Origin: Candidatus Neomarinimicrobiota bacterium | GTDB lineage: Bacteria > Fidelibacterota > JAANXI01 | Assembly (NCBI GenBank): GCA_021734025.1 | Contig: JAIPJS010000011.1 | Location: forward strand, 1-64,000 | DNA: 64,000 bases | Reading direction: 5' to 3' | Part shown: piece after piece, positions 1-10,800 of the stretch | Layout of the letters: each line of letters begins with the position of its first letter | How positions within the stretch are numbered: the stretch's first letter is position 1 | Made by a program: the position numbers and the translations under genes | The notes under the pieces: generated by a model | Told to the model about the DNA's origin: nothing | Seen by the model: only the letters and a program-made list of their open reading frames with translations | Databases searched by the model: none

Positions 1-3000
1 GCGAATTTATCCGGGCGTGGGGGAAGCTGGGCACGCCGGAAAAAGCTGGCTGGATGATAATCGATACGATGATGAACCTGGAACTGCTGTTCTGGGCTGC
101 GGAAGAGACCGGCAACTGGGAATACTACGATATCGCGTACAAACATGCGCTGACGACCATGCGGGAATCCCTGCGGGATGACGGGTCCTCATATCATGTT
201 ATCGAGTTTAATACGGAAACCGGAGCTGTCCAAAAACGCCGCACGCACCAGGGATACCATGACGAATCGACCTGGGCTCGGGGACAGGCCTGGGGGATCT
301 ATGGATTTGCAAATGCCTATCGCTACACAGGTGATCAACGGTTTCTTAATATCTCAAAGGCTATGGCGGACTATTTCCTGGCCCATTTGCCAGAAGATCA
401 TGTGCCGTACTGGGATCTGAACCTCAGCGGAGAGGATGTAGTTCGCGACGCCTCTGCCGGTGCTATTGCTGCTTCCGGAATGTATCTCCTTGCCGAAAAA
501 TCCCAGCGGAAAAAGGATGTGTTAAATTATCGAAATAATGCTCATACCATTGTGAATTCTTTAGTTGAAAAATACCTGTATACCCAAAACGATCGGGAAA
601 CCGAGCAGGGTTTGCTGCTGCATTCAGTGTATAATTACCACAAAGATTGGGGCGTGGACGAAGCCAATCCGGCCGGCGATTATTATTTTCTCGAAGCGGT
701 CTATAAGCAGCATCGATTGCAGCGGGAAAAGCATTTTATCAGAGATACCGGGATTAGGACAACCTATAACTTAAACCGGGAATGGTTTTATTCCGAATCC
801 TCGGCTGAGCAGGTGGATGGCCTGTATCCGGCGGCGAATGACTGGGAAAAAGTTGATCTCCCGCATACCTGGAATGTCGGTGATGTCATGGACCCGGAGC
901 CGGGGTACCGCAGGGATGCCGGCTGGTATGAGAAGACCGTATTTATTCCGGCGATGAGTGGGGCGCATCGATATCTGCTATACTTCGAAGGAGCGAATCT
1001 GAAAGCCGATGTGTACATCAACAACCAATTAGCGGGTAGCCATATCGGAGGCTATCTTGGGTTTAAATTCGACATCACGGAATTCCTGCAAGCGAATACT
1101 GAAAACACAATCCGTGTGCGAGTGGATAACTCGTACGATCCCAAATTGATTCCTTCCCAGAAGTCCGACTTTTTTATCTACGGCGGTCTCACAAGGGATG
1201 TCTGGCTGAAAGTGGTATCGAGTGTGTACGTTTCCGATCTGAAGATCAGTACACCCGAAGTATCGGCAGAGTCAGCACAAACCAATGCAGAAGTGTCCAT
1301 TCGTAATACATCCGAAAATCGGGAGACATTGACCCTTAGCATGCAGATCCTTGATGCGACCGGAAAAGTGGTATCCCAGGATGAAAAACGTGTCCGGATT
1401 GGCGGTGGAGAATCTGAAAAAGTAACAGTGGATCTGCCCTCTGTGAGTTCACCAAACCTCTGGTCTCCTGATAGCCCTTACTTATACACTGTGCAGACAG
1501 AACTAAGAGATGGCAATGAGCGTATTGACTCCATCTCAGATAAGATTGGGTATCGCTGGTATAAATTTGAGAAAAACGGGCCGTTTTATCTGAACGGAGA
1601 ACGACTGCTGATTCGCGGAACGCACCGGCATGAAGAACATGCCGGCTATGGAAACGCAATGCCGAACAGACTGCACATCAAGGATATGCAAGCCATCAAG
1701 GAAATGGGAGCGAATTACGTCCGGCTGGCCCATTATCCGCAGGAGCCGGCGGTATACGATGCCGCAGATTCCCTTGGATTACTGATTTGGGACGAATTGC
1801 CCTGGTGCCGCGGAGGTATAGGCGGACCGGAGTGGCAGGCCAATACGACGCGGCTGTTGAAGGAGATGATCCGGCAGAATTACAATCATCCGAGTATCAT
1901 TCTCTGGTCGCTTGGAAATGAAGTATACTGGCTGCCGGATTTTGAGGACGGCGGGAATACCGATTCACTGAAAGCCTTTATGACAGAACTGAATGAGCTT
2001 GCTCACAATCTGGATCCCGGCCGCTTGACCGCCACAAGGAAGTTTCCCAAAGCCCCGGACATTGTGGATGTCTATTCGCCGTCCATCTGGGCAGGCTGGT
2101 ATTCCGGCGTGTACAAGAATTACAAGAAGGCACTCGAATCCGCCCGGGAGAAAAATGACCGATTTGTTCACATGGAATACGGCGGCGCGAGCCACAAGGG
2201 TCGCCATACCGAACATCCGATTACCGGCGAGGGAATGAAAATTGAGAGTGGCTGGACCGAGAAGCCGAACCAGTACGAGGTGAAGAGCGTGGCCAAGTCA
2301 AGCAACTGGACCGAAAACTACATCGTGGATTTGTTTGACTGGCATCTGTATGTCTCAGAGAACACAGATTGGTTTACCGGCAATGCCCAGTGGGCGGTCA
2401 AGGATTTCGGGACGCCGCTACGGCCGGAAAACGCCATTCCGTTTGTCAATCAGAAGGGCTTGTTGGACCGTGCTGGCAACCCCAAGGACGCGTATTACGT
2501 CTACAAATCGTATTGGACGGACTCACCGAAATTTGCCTATATCGAATCCCACACCTGGACGCATCGCAGTGGACCGAAAGGCGTTGCCAGGGAAGTCACC
2601 GTCTATAGCAATTGTGAATCGGTGGAACTGCAACTCAATGGCGAATCATTGGGCAAGAAGGATCGTGACGAGAGCGTCTTCCCTGCCCAGGGATTGATTT
2701 GGGAGGTGAATTTCAGGGATGGTGCGAACGAACTCGTTGCTGTAGGATACACAGACGATGAAAAGGTGACAGCTGATTCACTCTCCATCGAATATAGCAA
2801 TGAGAAAGCCGGGAGCCCGGAGGAGATTGTTATGTCTGCTTCGGAGCTGCCGAATGGCAATGTACTGGTGGAAGCCCTGTTTATCGATGATGAGGGCAGG
2901 CGTTGCCTTGATATTAATGACCGGATCTATTTTACGGCGGACGGCAGCGGCCACCTGGTGCCAAACCAGGGGATTATGAATCGCAGTTCGGTGGTCGAGG

Positions 3001-3137
3001 CAGCGAACGGCCGGGCGGCGATTGAAGTAGTACCGGTGCCGGGTGAACGGACGGTCATCGAGGCCCGCAACCAGGATTTCAAGGGTTCGTACCTGGAGTT
3101 AAGCGGCCGTCATGTCATGAAACGAAGTGGATTATAA
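1..3137 (+). CDS. GH88-GH2 fusion glycoside hydrolase (5' truncated)
   Basis: The reading frame is open from the window edge, so the true start and any signal peptide lie upstream; the first ATG at 54 is internal. The first ~240 visible residues match the C-terminal part of an unsaturated glucuronyl hydrolase (GH88/GH105, alpha6/alpha6 barrel). The Asp at 63-65, in IIDTMMN, is probably one of its catalytic acids, and WARGQAWGIYG is a family-typical stretch. From about base 780 a complete GH2 begins: sugar-binding domain, immunoglobulin-like domain, TIM barrel with NGERLLIRGTHRHEE, the acid/base Glu in SLGNEVYW (1920-1922) and the nucleophile Glu in HMEYGG (2175-2177), then a C-terminal Ig-like domain. 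One chain could therefore remove a terminal unsaturated uronate and the next beta-linked sugar (beta-galactoside or beta-glucuronide). It heads the polyuronate locus. The substrate is inferred only from these neighbours. Confidence 0.88.
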   Translation, partial: EFIRAWGKLGTPEKAGWMIIDTMMNLELLFWAAEETGNWEYYDIAYKHALTTMRESLRDDGSSYHVIEFNTETGAVQKRRTHQGYHDESTWARGQAWGIYGFANAYRYTGDQRFLNISKAMADYFLAHLPEDHVPYWDLNLSGEDVVRDASAGAIAASGMYLLAEKSQRKKDVLNYRNNAHTIVNSLVEKYLYTQNDRETEQGLLLHSVYNYHKDWGVDEANPAGDYYFLEAVYKQHRLQREKHFIRDTGIRTTYNLNREWFYSESSAEQVDGLYPAANDWEKVDLPHTWNVGDVMDPEPGYRRDAGWYEKTVFIPAMSGAHRYLLYFEGANLKADVYINNQLAGSHIGGYLGFKFDITEFLQANTENTIRVRVDNSYDPKLIPSQKSDFFIYGGLTRDVWLKVVSSVYVSDLKISTPEVSAESAQTNAEVSIRNTSENRETLTLSMQILDATGKVVSQDEKRVRIGGGESEKVTVDLPSVSSPNLWSPDSPYLYTVQTELRDGNERIDSISDKIGYRWYKFEKNGPFYLNGERLLIRGTHRHEEHAGYGNAMPNRLHIKDMQAIKEMGANYVRLAHYPQEPAVYDAADSLGLLIWDELPWCRGGIGGPEWQANTTRLLKEMIRQNYNHPSIILWSLGNEVYWLPDFEDGGNTDSLKAFMTELNELAHNLDPGRLTATRKFPKAPDIVDVYSPSIWAGWYSGVYKNYKKALESAREKNDRFVHMEYGGASHKGRHTEHPITGEGMKIESGWTEKPNQYEVKSVAKSSNWTENYIVDLFDWHLYVSENTDWFTGNAQWAVKDFGTPLRPENAIPFVNQKGLLDRAGNPKDAYYVYKSYWTDSPKFAYIESHTWTHRSGPKGVAREVTVYSNCESVELQLNGESLGKKDRDESVFPAQGLIWEVNFRDGANELVAVGYTDDEKVTADSLSIEYSNEKAGSPEEIVMSASELPNGNVLVEALFIDDEGRRCLDINDRIYFTADGSGHLVPNQGIMNRSSVVEAANGRAAIEVVPVPGERTVIEARNQDFKGSYLELSGRHVMKRSGL

Positions 3138-3162
3138 GCAGAAAATTTAGCGGGAAATAACT

Positions 3163-4821
3163 ATGAATTTGAAATTTGTACGAAGAATTGTCCTCACGAC
3201 AGTTATTGCTATAGTATTTGTGTCTATACAATCCGAAGGTGTCCAGGCACAGGCACGTATGGACTGGGTGCCTGAAATCCTCGACGGTGACGCGGCAGAA
3301 TCGGTCTACTTGCCTGATTACTCCTACGCTGGCTATCGCTGGGGAGAAGAGGAATTTCCTGAGTTCAGTACCACCATCGATGTGACTGAATTCGGTGCAG
3401 TACCGGATGACGGAGAGAACGATACCGAAGCCATCAAAAAGGCGTTCGAGAAAGCGCATGATATGGATGAACCGGTCACAGTGTACTTACCAAAGGGACA
3501 GTACATGCTGACAGAGATCCTCTACATTGAACGGAGTGATTTCATTCTGAAAGGCGCCGGAAGTGGAGAGGATGGCACCATCATTTACAGCCCGCTTCAG
3601 TTGACCGAACTGCCGACACCGGATGATCTAAAAGAGCTGGAGGAATACCTGACCACATACAACAAGAAGGAAGACGGCGTGCCGTACTCACTGTATGCCT
3701 GGTCCGGTGGATACATATGGCCCCGGGTACCTGGGAAGCGCGTCAAGGCATACATGGAGAAATATAACACCAAACAAAAGGTGCTGACTTCTGCCAGAGA
3801 TGGAAAACGTGGCAGCCATTGGATGGTAGTACAATCGGGGAAAAAACTGTCAGTTGGTGAAATGTACGAGGTGCATTGGTATAACAAGGAAGGAAAGGCA
3901 TCGTCCTTAATACAGCATATCTACGATAATCAGGTTAACCAAATAAAAGTGGGGAGCCGTCACTGGGAGAACCCGGATATTCCTCTGGTCTCTCAGCCTG
4001 TGACAATAACAAGAATAGCCGGCGATACCGTCTGGACGAAGGCGCCGCTACTCAACGATATTCGACCCGAGTGGGAATGTACGCTTACCGACTGGGAGCA
4101 CCTGGAAAACGTGGGGATCGAGCATCTTCGGTTCGAGTATCCGTATACGGAATATCGCCTTCATCATGTCGGCCGTGGCTACAGCCCCATGTATCTGACC
4201 AGCCTGAGTCACTCCTGGGTAGACGATATTACTGTACACAACGGATCCAACGGAGTGCTCAGCGACGACTGTGCGAACGTCACTATCCGGGATTTTGAGA
4301 CTACTGGTTCCAAGTATCACTACGCCGTGATGATGGGCGAAGTCCATAATATGCTTGCCGAAGATATCCGTGCCAATGCGGATGCCATGCATTCCATTAG
4401 TCTGAATACGGGAGCGACCAACTGCGTCTTCACCGATTGTCAGTTGAATGTGAACCCCACGATGGACCAGCATTCCGGAATTAATTATCAAAACCTGTTC
4501 GAGGAAATCTATGTAGAGGAACCGGACAAGTCCCACCGGTATATCGACGACGGCGGCGCTGGCTACTGGAAACCATCGCACGGCGCGTTTACCACGTTTT
4601 GGAATATTGAGGTGAATTATACCTTCGAACATCCATCTGACGAAACAATTACTGTACAGGGAGTGCAGGATGGCCCCTCTGCTCGTATCATTGGGCTGAA
4701 CGCCAACTATCCGGTAGAAATCGATTATAAACCCAATTCGTATATCGAGGGGACAAACCGCACAGATTTGAATATTCCCTCGTTGTATCAGTATCAACTT
4801 GAGCAGAGATTGCATCGATAA
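3163..4821 (+). CDS. Secreted pectate-lyase-superfamily beta-helix protein
   Basis: The 552-residue protein begins with a signal peptide of about 30 residues (hydrophobic stretch ending VQAQA). Residues ~70-130 hold the hallmark opening of the pectate lyase 3 / GH55-type right-handed beta-helix, with DVTEFGAVPDDGENDTEAI followed by YLPKGQYML. Repeated Asn/Asp-rich turns (ITVHNGSNGVLSDDCANVTI and later) continue to about residue 470. It lies 25 bases after the GH88-GH2 gene, in the same orientation, so it is probably co-transcribed. The fold supports a polysaccharide lyase or hydrolase acting in the periplasm or outside the cell. I cannot assign a CAZy family or catalytic residues with certainty. 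There is no type IX sorting tail, unlike the PL6 proteins downstream. Confidence 0.82.
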   Translation: MNLKFVRRIVLTTVIAIVFVSIQSEGVQAQARMDWVPEILDGDAAESVYLPDYSYAGYRWGEEEFPEFSTTIDVTEFGAVPDDGENDTEAIKKAFEKAHDMDEPVTVYLPKGQYMLTEILYIERSDFILKGAGSGEDGTIIYSPLQLTELPTPDDLKELEEYLTTYNKKEDGVPYSLYAWSGGYIWPRVPGKRVKAYMEKYNTKQKVLTSARDGKRGSHWMVVQSGKKLSVGEMYEVHWYNKEGKASSLIQHIYDNQVNQIKVGSRHWENPDIPLVSQPVTITRIAGDTVWTKAPLLNDIRPEWECTLTDWEHLENVGIEHLRFEYPYTEYRLHHVGRGYSPMYLTSLSHSWVDDITVHNGSNGVLSDDCANVTIRDFETTGSKYHYAVMMGEVHNMLAEDIRANADAMHSISLNTGATNCVFTDCQLNVNPTMDQHSGINYQNLFEEIYVEEPDKSHRYIDDGGAGYWKPSHGAFTTFWNIEVNYTFEHPSDETITVQGVQDGPSARIIGLNANYPVEIDYKPNSYIEGTNRTDLNIPSLYQYQLEQRLHR

Positions 4822-4846
4822 TTTTCAACGAAACCGAGCTGATTTT

Positions 4847-6043
4847 ATGCGAAGACTAATGCGCAATTTATCTCTATTTATTGTCATGGCTGGGGTTACT
4901 CTTCTGTATTCCACGGATGTCTCCGCCAATGATAATCTGACCAAGACTCTCATTCAGATTGAAAAGAAACGGGTCATCACCCAGGCTGATCAGTTCATGG
5001 ATGAAGGTCCAATCACCATTTCTGCCCATGTAGCCGAGCGAAGCGCCGGCGGTATCCATGATTTTTATTCCGAGGGCGATTACTGGTGGCCGGATCCGGA
5101 TCAGCCGGACGGACTGCCGTATATCCGGAAAGACGGGATGACCAATCCGGAGATTTTTGTAAAACATCGCCAGGTGATGCGTCGGTTTAGCATACATGTG
5201 GGCGCTTTAGTGTCGGCATATGTGATAACCGGGAAGAATGAATACGCAAACAAGGCAATTGAGCACCTGCGGGCGTGGTTTGTCACCGATTCAACCATGA
5301 TGAACCCGAATCTGAACTACGCCCAGGCTATTCCCGGTCGAACAAAGGGCAGGGGAGTCGGCATCATCGATACCATCCACCTGATAGAGATCGCCCGCGC
5401 CATTTCAATACTGGAGAACCGGGGCGAACTGAATTATACCGATGCCATCGGAATCAAGCGCTGGTTTGCGTCGTATCTTGACTGGCTGACCACCAGCGTG
5501 AACGGAATCGATGAGATGGAGCGAGAGAATAACCACGGCACGTGGTGGGTGGCGCAGGTTGCTGAATTCGGTCGGTTAATAGACTCGACGCCAGTACTGG
5601 AGTTCTGTCGCGAGCGGTATAAATCTGTGTTGCTCCCAAACCAGGTCTCGCCGGAAGGGAAATTCCCGCTGGAGCTGGAGCGAACCAAACCGTATAACTA
5701 TTCGCTCTTCAATTTTGACGGTCTGGCGCTGATCTGCCATATCGCATCCACGCCGGAGGATAATCTCTGGACATACGAAACGGAGAGTGGCGCAGGAATG
5801 AAGAATGTGGTGGAGTTCTTGTATCCGTTTATCAAGGATAAGTCCAATTGGCCGTACGAACCTGATGTGATGTACTTTGACGAATGGCCGATGCGTCAGC
5901 CGGGACTCTTGTTTGCCGGATTAGCGTATGACCGGGAAAAATACATCGAACTCTGGAAGCAATTACCGGCAGAGCCGGAAACCCAGGAAGGGATACGCAA
6001 CTTCCCGATCCGGTATCCGTTGCTGTGGGTTAATACAAATTAA
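4847..6043 (+). CDS. Alginate lyase superfamily protein (PL5/PL38-like)
   Basis: Belongs to the alginate_lyase Pfam family (PF05426, alpha-toroid lyases that cleave uronate polymers by beta-elimination). Visible family features are GDYWWPDPDQPDGLPYIRKDG, then PGRTKGRGVGIIDT and the active-site-type motif NNHGTWW at about residues 229-235. The start at 4847 puts a clean signal peptide (hydrophobic segment ending VSANDN) at the N-terminus. The frame is open back to 4799, but that region overlaps the previous gene. The protein is paralogous to the C-terminal half of the ThuA fusion at 16230-18143. It is followed within 20 bases by KDPG aldolase, which fits a role in feeding uronates to that pathway. 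Whether it cuts alginate, glucuronan or another polyuronate cannot be told from sequence. Confidence 0.85.
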   Translation: MRRLMRNLSLFIVMAGVTLLYSTDVSANDNLTKTLIQIEKKRVITQADQFMDEGPITISAHVAERSAGGIHDFYSEGDYWWPDPDQPDGLPYIRKDGMTNPEIFVKHRQVMRRFSIHVGALVSAYVITGKNEYANKAIEHLRAWFVTDSTMMNPNLNYAQAIPGRTKGRGVGIIDTIHLIEIARAISILENRGELNYTDAIGIKRWFASYLDWLTTSVNGIDEMERENNHGTWWVAQVAEFGRLIDSTPVLEFCRERYKSVLLPNQVSPEGKFPLELERTKPYNYSLFNFDGLALICHIASTPEDNLWTYETESGAGMKNVVEFLYPFIKDKSNWPYEPDVMYFDEWPMRQPGLLFAGLAYDREKYIELWKQLPAEPETQEGIRNFPIRYPLLWVNTN

Positions 6044-6060
6044 ACATAATGAGGGTTAGT

Positions 6061-6711
6061 ATGGACAGACTACAAATAGTAGAAGCGATTGAGGAAAGCG
6101 GCGTTGTCGCAGTCATCAGACTGAGCGACACGGACTTACTTCGCGAGATTATCGACGCATTAGCCGATGGCGGTATGCGAGCCATTGAAATCACGATGAC
6201 GACACCAGATGCGATCGAAGTCATCCGGGAAACGGCTCAGTCTGTCCCGGACGACTTCATCATCGGCGCAGGAACGGTGCTCGATGCAGAGACGGCCCGA
6301 CAGGCAATCCTGGCCGGGGCCGAATTCATAGTCAGTCCGGTGACCGATAAAACAGTTATCGAGATGGCTCACCGATATGATAAAGCGGTCGTACCGGGAG
6401 CCTTCACCGCCACGGAAATCCTGCAGGTGTGGGAATGGGGCGCCGACGTGGTTAAAGTTTTTCCCGCGACCGCTGTTGGCCCCAAATATTTCAAAGATAT
6501 CCACGGACCTTTACCCCAGGTGAAGTTGTCGCCGACCGGGGGAGTGAATCTGGACAATGCGGCAGAGTTTGTGAAACATGGCGCCCGGTTCCTCGGAGTT
6601 GGCTCTGCACTGCTCGATAAAAAGATGATAGCTGAGAAGGACTGGGAAGGCCTGGCTGCTCATGCGAAAAAATTTATTACCGAGGTAGAAAAAGGTCGGC
6701 AAAGCAAATAA
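6061..6711 (+). CDS. eda: 2-dehydro-3-deoxy-phosphogluconate aldolase (KDPG aldolase)
   Basis: Cleaves KDPG to pyruvate and glyceraldehyde 3-phosphate in the cytosol, the last step of uronate and Entner-Doudoroff catabolism. The class I aldolase signature is complete: Glu43 in EITMTT, the Schiff-base Lys132 in VVKVFPA and the phosphate-binding PTGGV. The 216-residue length is normal. I chose ATG 6061 because GAGG lies 7-10 bases upstream; an in-frame ATG at 6049 is less likely. It sits directly after a lyase gene and 48 bases before KDG kinase, the enzyme that makes its substrate. Confidence 0.96.
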   Translation: MDRLQIVEAIEESGVVAVIRLSDTDLLREIIDALADGGMRAIEITMTTPDAIEVIRETAQSVPDDFIIGAGTVLDAETARQAILAGAEFIVSPVTDKTVIEMAHRYDKAVVPGAFTATEILQVWEWGADVVKVFPATAVGPKYFKDIHGPLPQVKLSPTGGVNLDNAAEFVKHGARFLGVGSALLDKKMIAEKDWEGLAAHAKKFITEVEKGRQSK

Positions 6712-6759
6712 TTAGTATATGTAATTAAGTATGATTAGGAGAAGAGACGGAGTATAGAT

Positions 6760-7785
6760 ATGGCGAAAAAAATAGTCACATTCGGCGAAATTATGTTGCG
6801 GCTTGCGCCGTATAATTACGAAAGAATCGTTCAGGCGGGAAGCTTCCAGGTGATTTATGGCGGGGGCGAAGCTAACGTGGCCGTTTCCCTGGCACACTAT
6901 GGGAACGAGACCTGGTTCGTCACGCGTTTGCCGGAACATCAGGTCGGACAGGCAGCTTTGAACGCCCTTCGCAGATACGGTGTTAACACAGAATATATCC
7001 TCCGGGGCGGAGAACGACTGGGGATCTATTTTCTTGAACATGGGGCATCCGTCCGTCCATCGAAGGTGATCTATGATCGCTCGAATTCGGCAGTATCACA
7101 ATTACAGCCCGGGGATATCGACTGGAGTGAAGTATTCGAAGGAAAGGACTGGTTCCACGTCACAGGTATTACGCCGGCATTAGCGGCAAACTGCGCGGAG
7201 GCGAGCGTTGAGGCGGCGAAAGTGGCAAAAGAAGCCGGTTTAACTGTGAGCACCGATCTGAACTACCGCAGCAAGCTCTGGAGCAAAGAAGAGGCGAAGG
7301 AGACCATGACCAAACTCGTGGAATATGTCGACGTTGTGGTTGCAAACGAGGAAGATGCTGCTGACACCTTCGGCATCATGGCGGAAGAGACCGACGTGAC
7401 CACTGGCGAGCTCGATCTGGAGCATTACAAATCGGTGGCGGAGCAGCTGAGAGATTACTGCAATGCAGAAGTGGTTGCGATCACGCTGCGAGAGAGCATT
7501 TCCGCCTCGGATAACGGCTGGTCAGCCATGCTGTATGACGGTGAAAAACTCTATCAGAGCAAGAAATACGACCTGCATCTGGTCGACCGTGTCGGCGGCG
7601 GCGACTCATTCTGTGCCGGACTTATCCACGGACTGATTTCGGAATGGGATAAACAGAAATCACTCGAATTCGCAGTCGCAGCTTCGGGTATGAAGCAGAC
7701 CATTCCCGGTGATAAAAACTTGGTAACCGAATCGGAAGTGCTGCATATCTCCCAGGGAGATACCTCCGGACGAGTGCAGAGATAA
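6760..7785 (+). CDS. kdgK: 2-keto-3-deoxygluconate kinase, PfkB family
   Basis: Phosphorylates KDG to KDPG with ATP in the cytosol. It is a ribokinase-fold PfkB protein of 341 residues: N-terminal sugar-binding GGGEANVA at ~35-42, and the second PfkB signature DRVGGGDSF at 276-284 with the catalytic base Asp282. KDG rather than fructose or ribose is inferred from the neighbouring eda and kdgF genes, and the opening (FGEIMLRLAP) is typical of the KDG/2-dehydro-3-deoxygluconokinase subgroup. It follows eda by 48 bases and precedes the PL6 pair. Confidence 0.94.
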   Translation: MAKKIVTFGEIMLRLAPYNYERIVQAGSFQVIYGGGEANVAVSLAHYGNETWFVTRLPEHQVGQAALNALRRYGVNTEYILRGGERLGIYFLEHGASVRPSKVIYDRSNSAVSQLQPGDIDWSEVFEGKDWFHVTGITPALAANCAEASVEAAKVAKEAGLTVSTDLNYRSKLWSKEEAKETMTKLVEYVDVVVANEEDAADTFGIMAEETDVTTGELDLEHYKSVAEQLRDYCNAEVVAITLRESISASDNGWSAMLYDGEKLYQSKKYDLHLVDRVGGGDSFCAGLIHGLISEWDKQKSLEFAVAASGMKQTIPGDKNLVTESEVLHISQGDTSGRVQR

Positions 7786-7821
7786 TGTAAATGCAGGCGA
7801 TTTGTATAGGGAAAACAACGA

Positions 7822-10800
7822 ATGACAACCATTAAAAGATTACGAAAATTTGTTGTAATACTTCCGTTGGTACTGCTTTGCTTTGCGACCAGCGTCAACG
7901 CGGAAACCATCACTGTGAATAGCCTCCCGGCGCTGGTCTCTGCCGCTGGAAACGCTGAAGATGGAGATATAATCGTCTTGCGGGACAGCACCTATTATGC
8001 GACCGGTGAGATCGACTTTGAAGACATCTATGGGAATGTGAACGATACAATCACCATCAAATCTGAGACCGTTGGCGGAGCCGTCATCGATGGTGTCAGC
8101 GGTTTTAAGGTCCATGATTGTGCATACCTGAAATTCGATGGATTCAAATTCGTTCATGCCGCAGAGGATAAGTCTTTCGCTATCTACGGCTCACAGTCCA
8201 TTCGGGTAACAAATTGTACGTTCGATCTTGAAGAGAACGGCTCGAAGAATTACTGGCTGTATGCCAGTGGGACCATGCCTAATGGTGAGGCCCCGCATCA
8301 TATCCGCTTTGACCATAACGACTTCTACGAGAAGTACGATGAGGGCTGTTTTATTGTGGTGTACGGTCCCAGTGACGATATAACCAAGCATGTCCGCATC
8401 GACCACAATCGGTTTCGCGGGCACTATTTCACCGGCAGTAACGGCGGGGAAGCCATCCGGTTCGGCGACAGTAACCGGCAAAACCATTCCTCATATGCGA
8501 TAATCGAGTCGAATCTGTTCGAGAACTGTGAGGGCGATCCTGAAGTAATTTCCTTTAAGACCACCAACGGCATCATTCGCCGGAATACATTGAGCGGATG
8601 TAACGGCAGCATTACGCTTCGTCATGGTGACAGCTGCCGGGTGGAAAGTAACTACATCATGAACGGGGATGGCGGCATCCGGTTCTACGGTGACAATCAG
8701 GAGATTATCGGCAATTATATCTTTAATAACGATAACATCAAGCCAAGTGGTGAGGCCTCCAGCGCCAGAGGTGCGCTGGTAGTTGGAGGCGGAGATGTTG
8801 ATGATCTGGCGAATGGTGAGAATACCTACGACCGGCCGAGTAATTGTCTGGTGGCTTACAATACGCTGGCCTATAACCTTGGAAAGAATCTGGATATAGG
8901 CGTCTTCGGTGGAAACTATGCCCCCGAAAATCTCCGGGTGATGAATAACCTCATTATCAGTGATGAGGAAGAACTCGTCACTTACTCGATGACTCCCGAA
9001 AATCCAACATTTGAAGGCAATGTGTTGTGGGGGACTGCAGACCGGGGCGATATGCCCGGCAGCGGATACACAGAGGTCGATCCTGACATAACCGATGATG
9101 CATTCCAGGTGTACCACCTGAATTCAAGCAGTCCCTTGATTAACGCGGCGGTTCCGATTCCGGATTTAGCCTATGCCACGGATATCGATGGCCAGCCTCG
9201 GGATGACTTCGACATTGGCAGCGACGAGTCTTCATTTGAACCGGCAGTTCATCGGCCACTATCGCCGCTGGATGTAGGCCCGGTCGAGGGCGATTCTACC
9301 GGCGGTCCGGATATCTACTGTGACACGGTGGATGACATTTATGCCGCTCTCCAAAACGCCAGTCCGGGGGACCGAATTATTCTGGCGCCCGGCACCTATG
9401 AGGGTGACAATAGTGACAGCGGTGAGAGCAGAGCAATCTTTTATGCGAGTGTTGACGGGACAGCTGAAGAACCCATCCAACTAATAAGTCAGTATCCTGA
9501 TAACAAGGCAGTACTCAGGGGCGAAACAATGGAGCACCACTATGTGCTGTACATAACCGGGGATCACTGGATTGTCGACGGACTTGAACTGACCAATGGG
9601 AACAAGGGAGTTATGATGGATAACTCTCATTACACCACACTGAGGAACCTCGACGTGTACGGCATTGGTCAGGAGGGGATCCATCTCCGTGATGGTAGTG
9701 CTCATAATCTGGTGGAAGATAGCCATGTTTATGAAACGGGATTGGTAATTCCGGATTACGGTGAAGGCGTGTACGTCGGATCGGATGACGGGAAATGGGA
9801 TACGTTTGAATACGATGACAACTACAACATTATCAGAAACTGTGTCATCGGGCCGAACGTAAGCGCAGAATCGGTGGATATCAAGGAGGGCACAGTCGGG
9901 ACGATCATCGAATACTGCACTTTTAATGGCACTGGCATAACGGGAGAACATTACGCTGACAGTTTCATCGATGCCAAGGGCGACAGCGCAATTATCCGTT
10001 ACAATACAGGATATCGGAACGGCAATGCCAATATCACGGACGCATTTCAGGTCCATGAACATACGGATGGCTGGGGATTCGGCAATGATTTTTACGGGAA
10101 TGAATTATATCTGGATACGAGTGCCCCGTATGTCATTGATGTCTCATCCGGGTCGGCGATGGCGAGCGATAACATTCGACATCCGTCCGGTAATATGTAT
10201 AAAGGCAATGTGTATGTGTACAGTGGCGAGCTTATGCAGGCGATCCTCTCTTCCAATGATGTGACAGCCAGTAGCGATGATGGCAATATTCCGGAGAACA
10301 CTCTTGATGGAGATTACGATACTCGGTGGTCTGCGGAGGGGGATGGCGAATGGATTCAATACGATCTCGGCAGTGAATTTGCCGTGGCCGATGCCCGGTT
10401 CGCATTTTTTAACGGCGATAATCGAACGTCATATTTCGATATCCAGGTTTCGTCGGATGGCGAATCCTGGGAGTCCGTTCTGGAAAATGCATCCAGCAGC
10501 GGTTATACCAATGAACTCCAATCGTTCGACCTGGATGAAAGTCGTGGGCGGTACGTTCGCTACGTCGGACATGGAAATTCAATCAACGAGTGGAACAGTA
10601 TCACAGAGACAGAGATCTGGGTTCGCATCGAAACCGGGATTCACTCAGATGAACAAACAGCCCTTGCAAATGAATTCTATCTAGGAGATAACTATCCGAA
10701 CCCGTTCAATCCGGTGACCTCGATGGAGTTTCAATTGCCCGCAAGTGGTCATGTTGAATTAACTGTTTACAACGCCCGTGGGCAGCAGCTACGCGCACTC

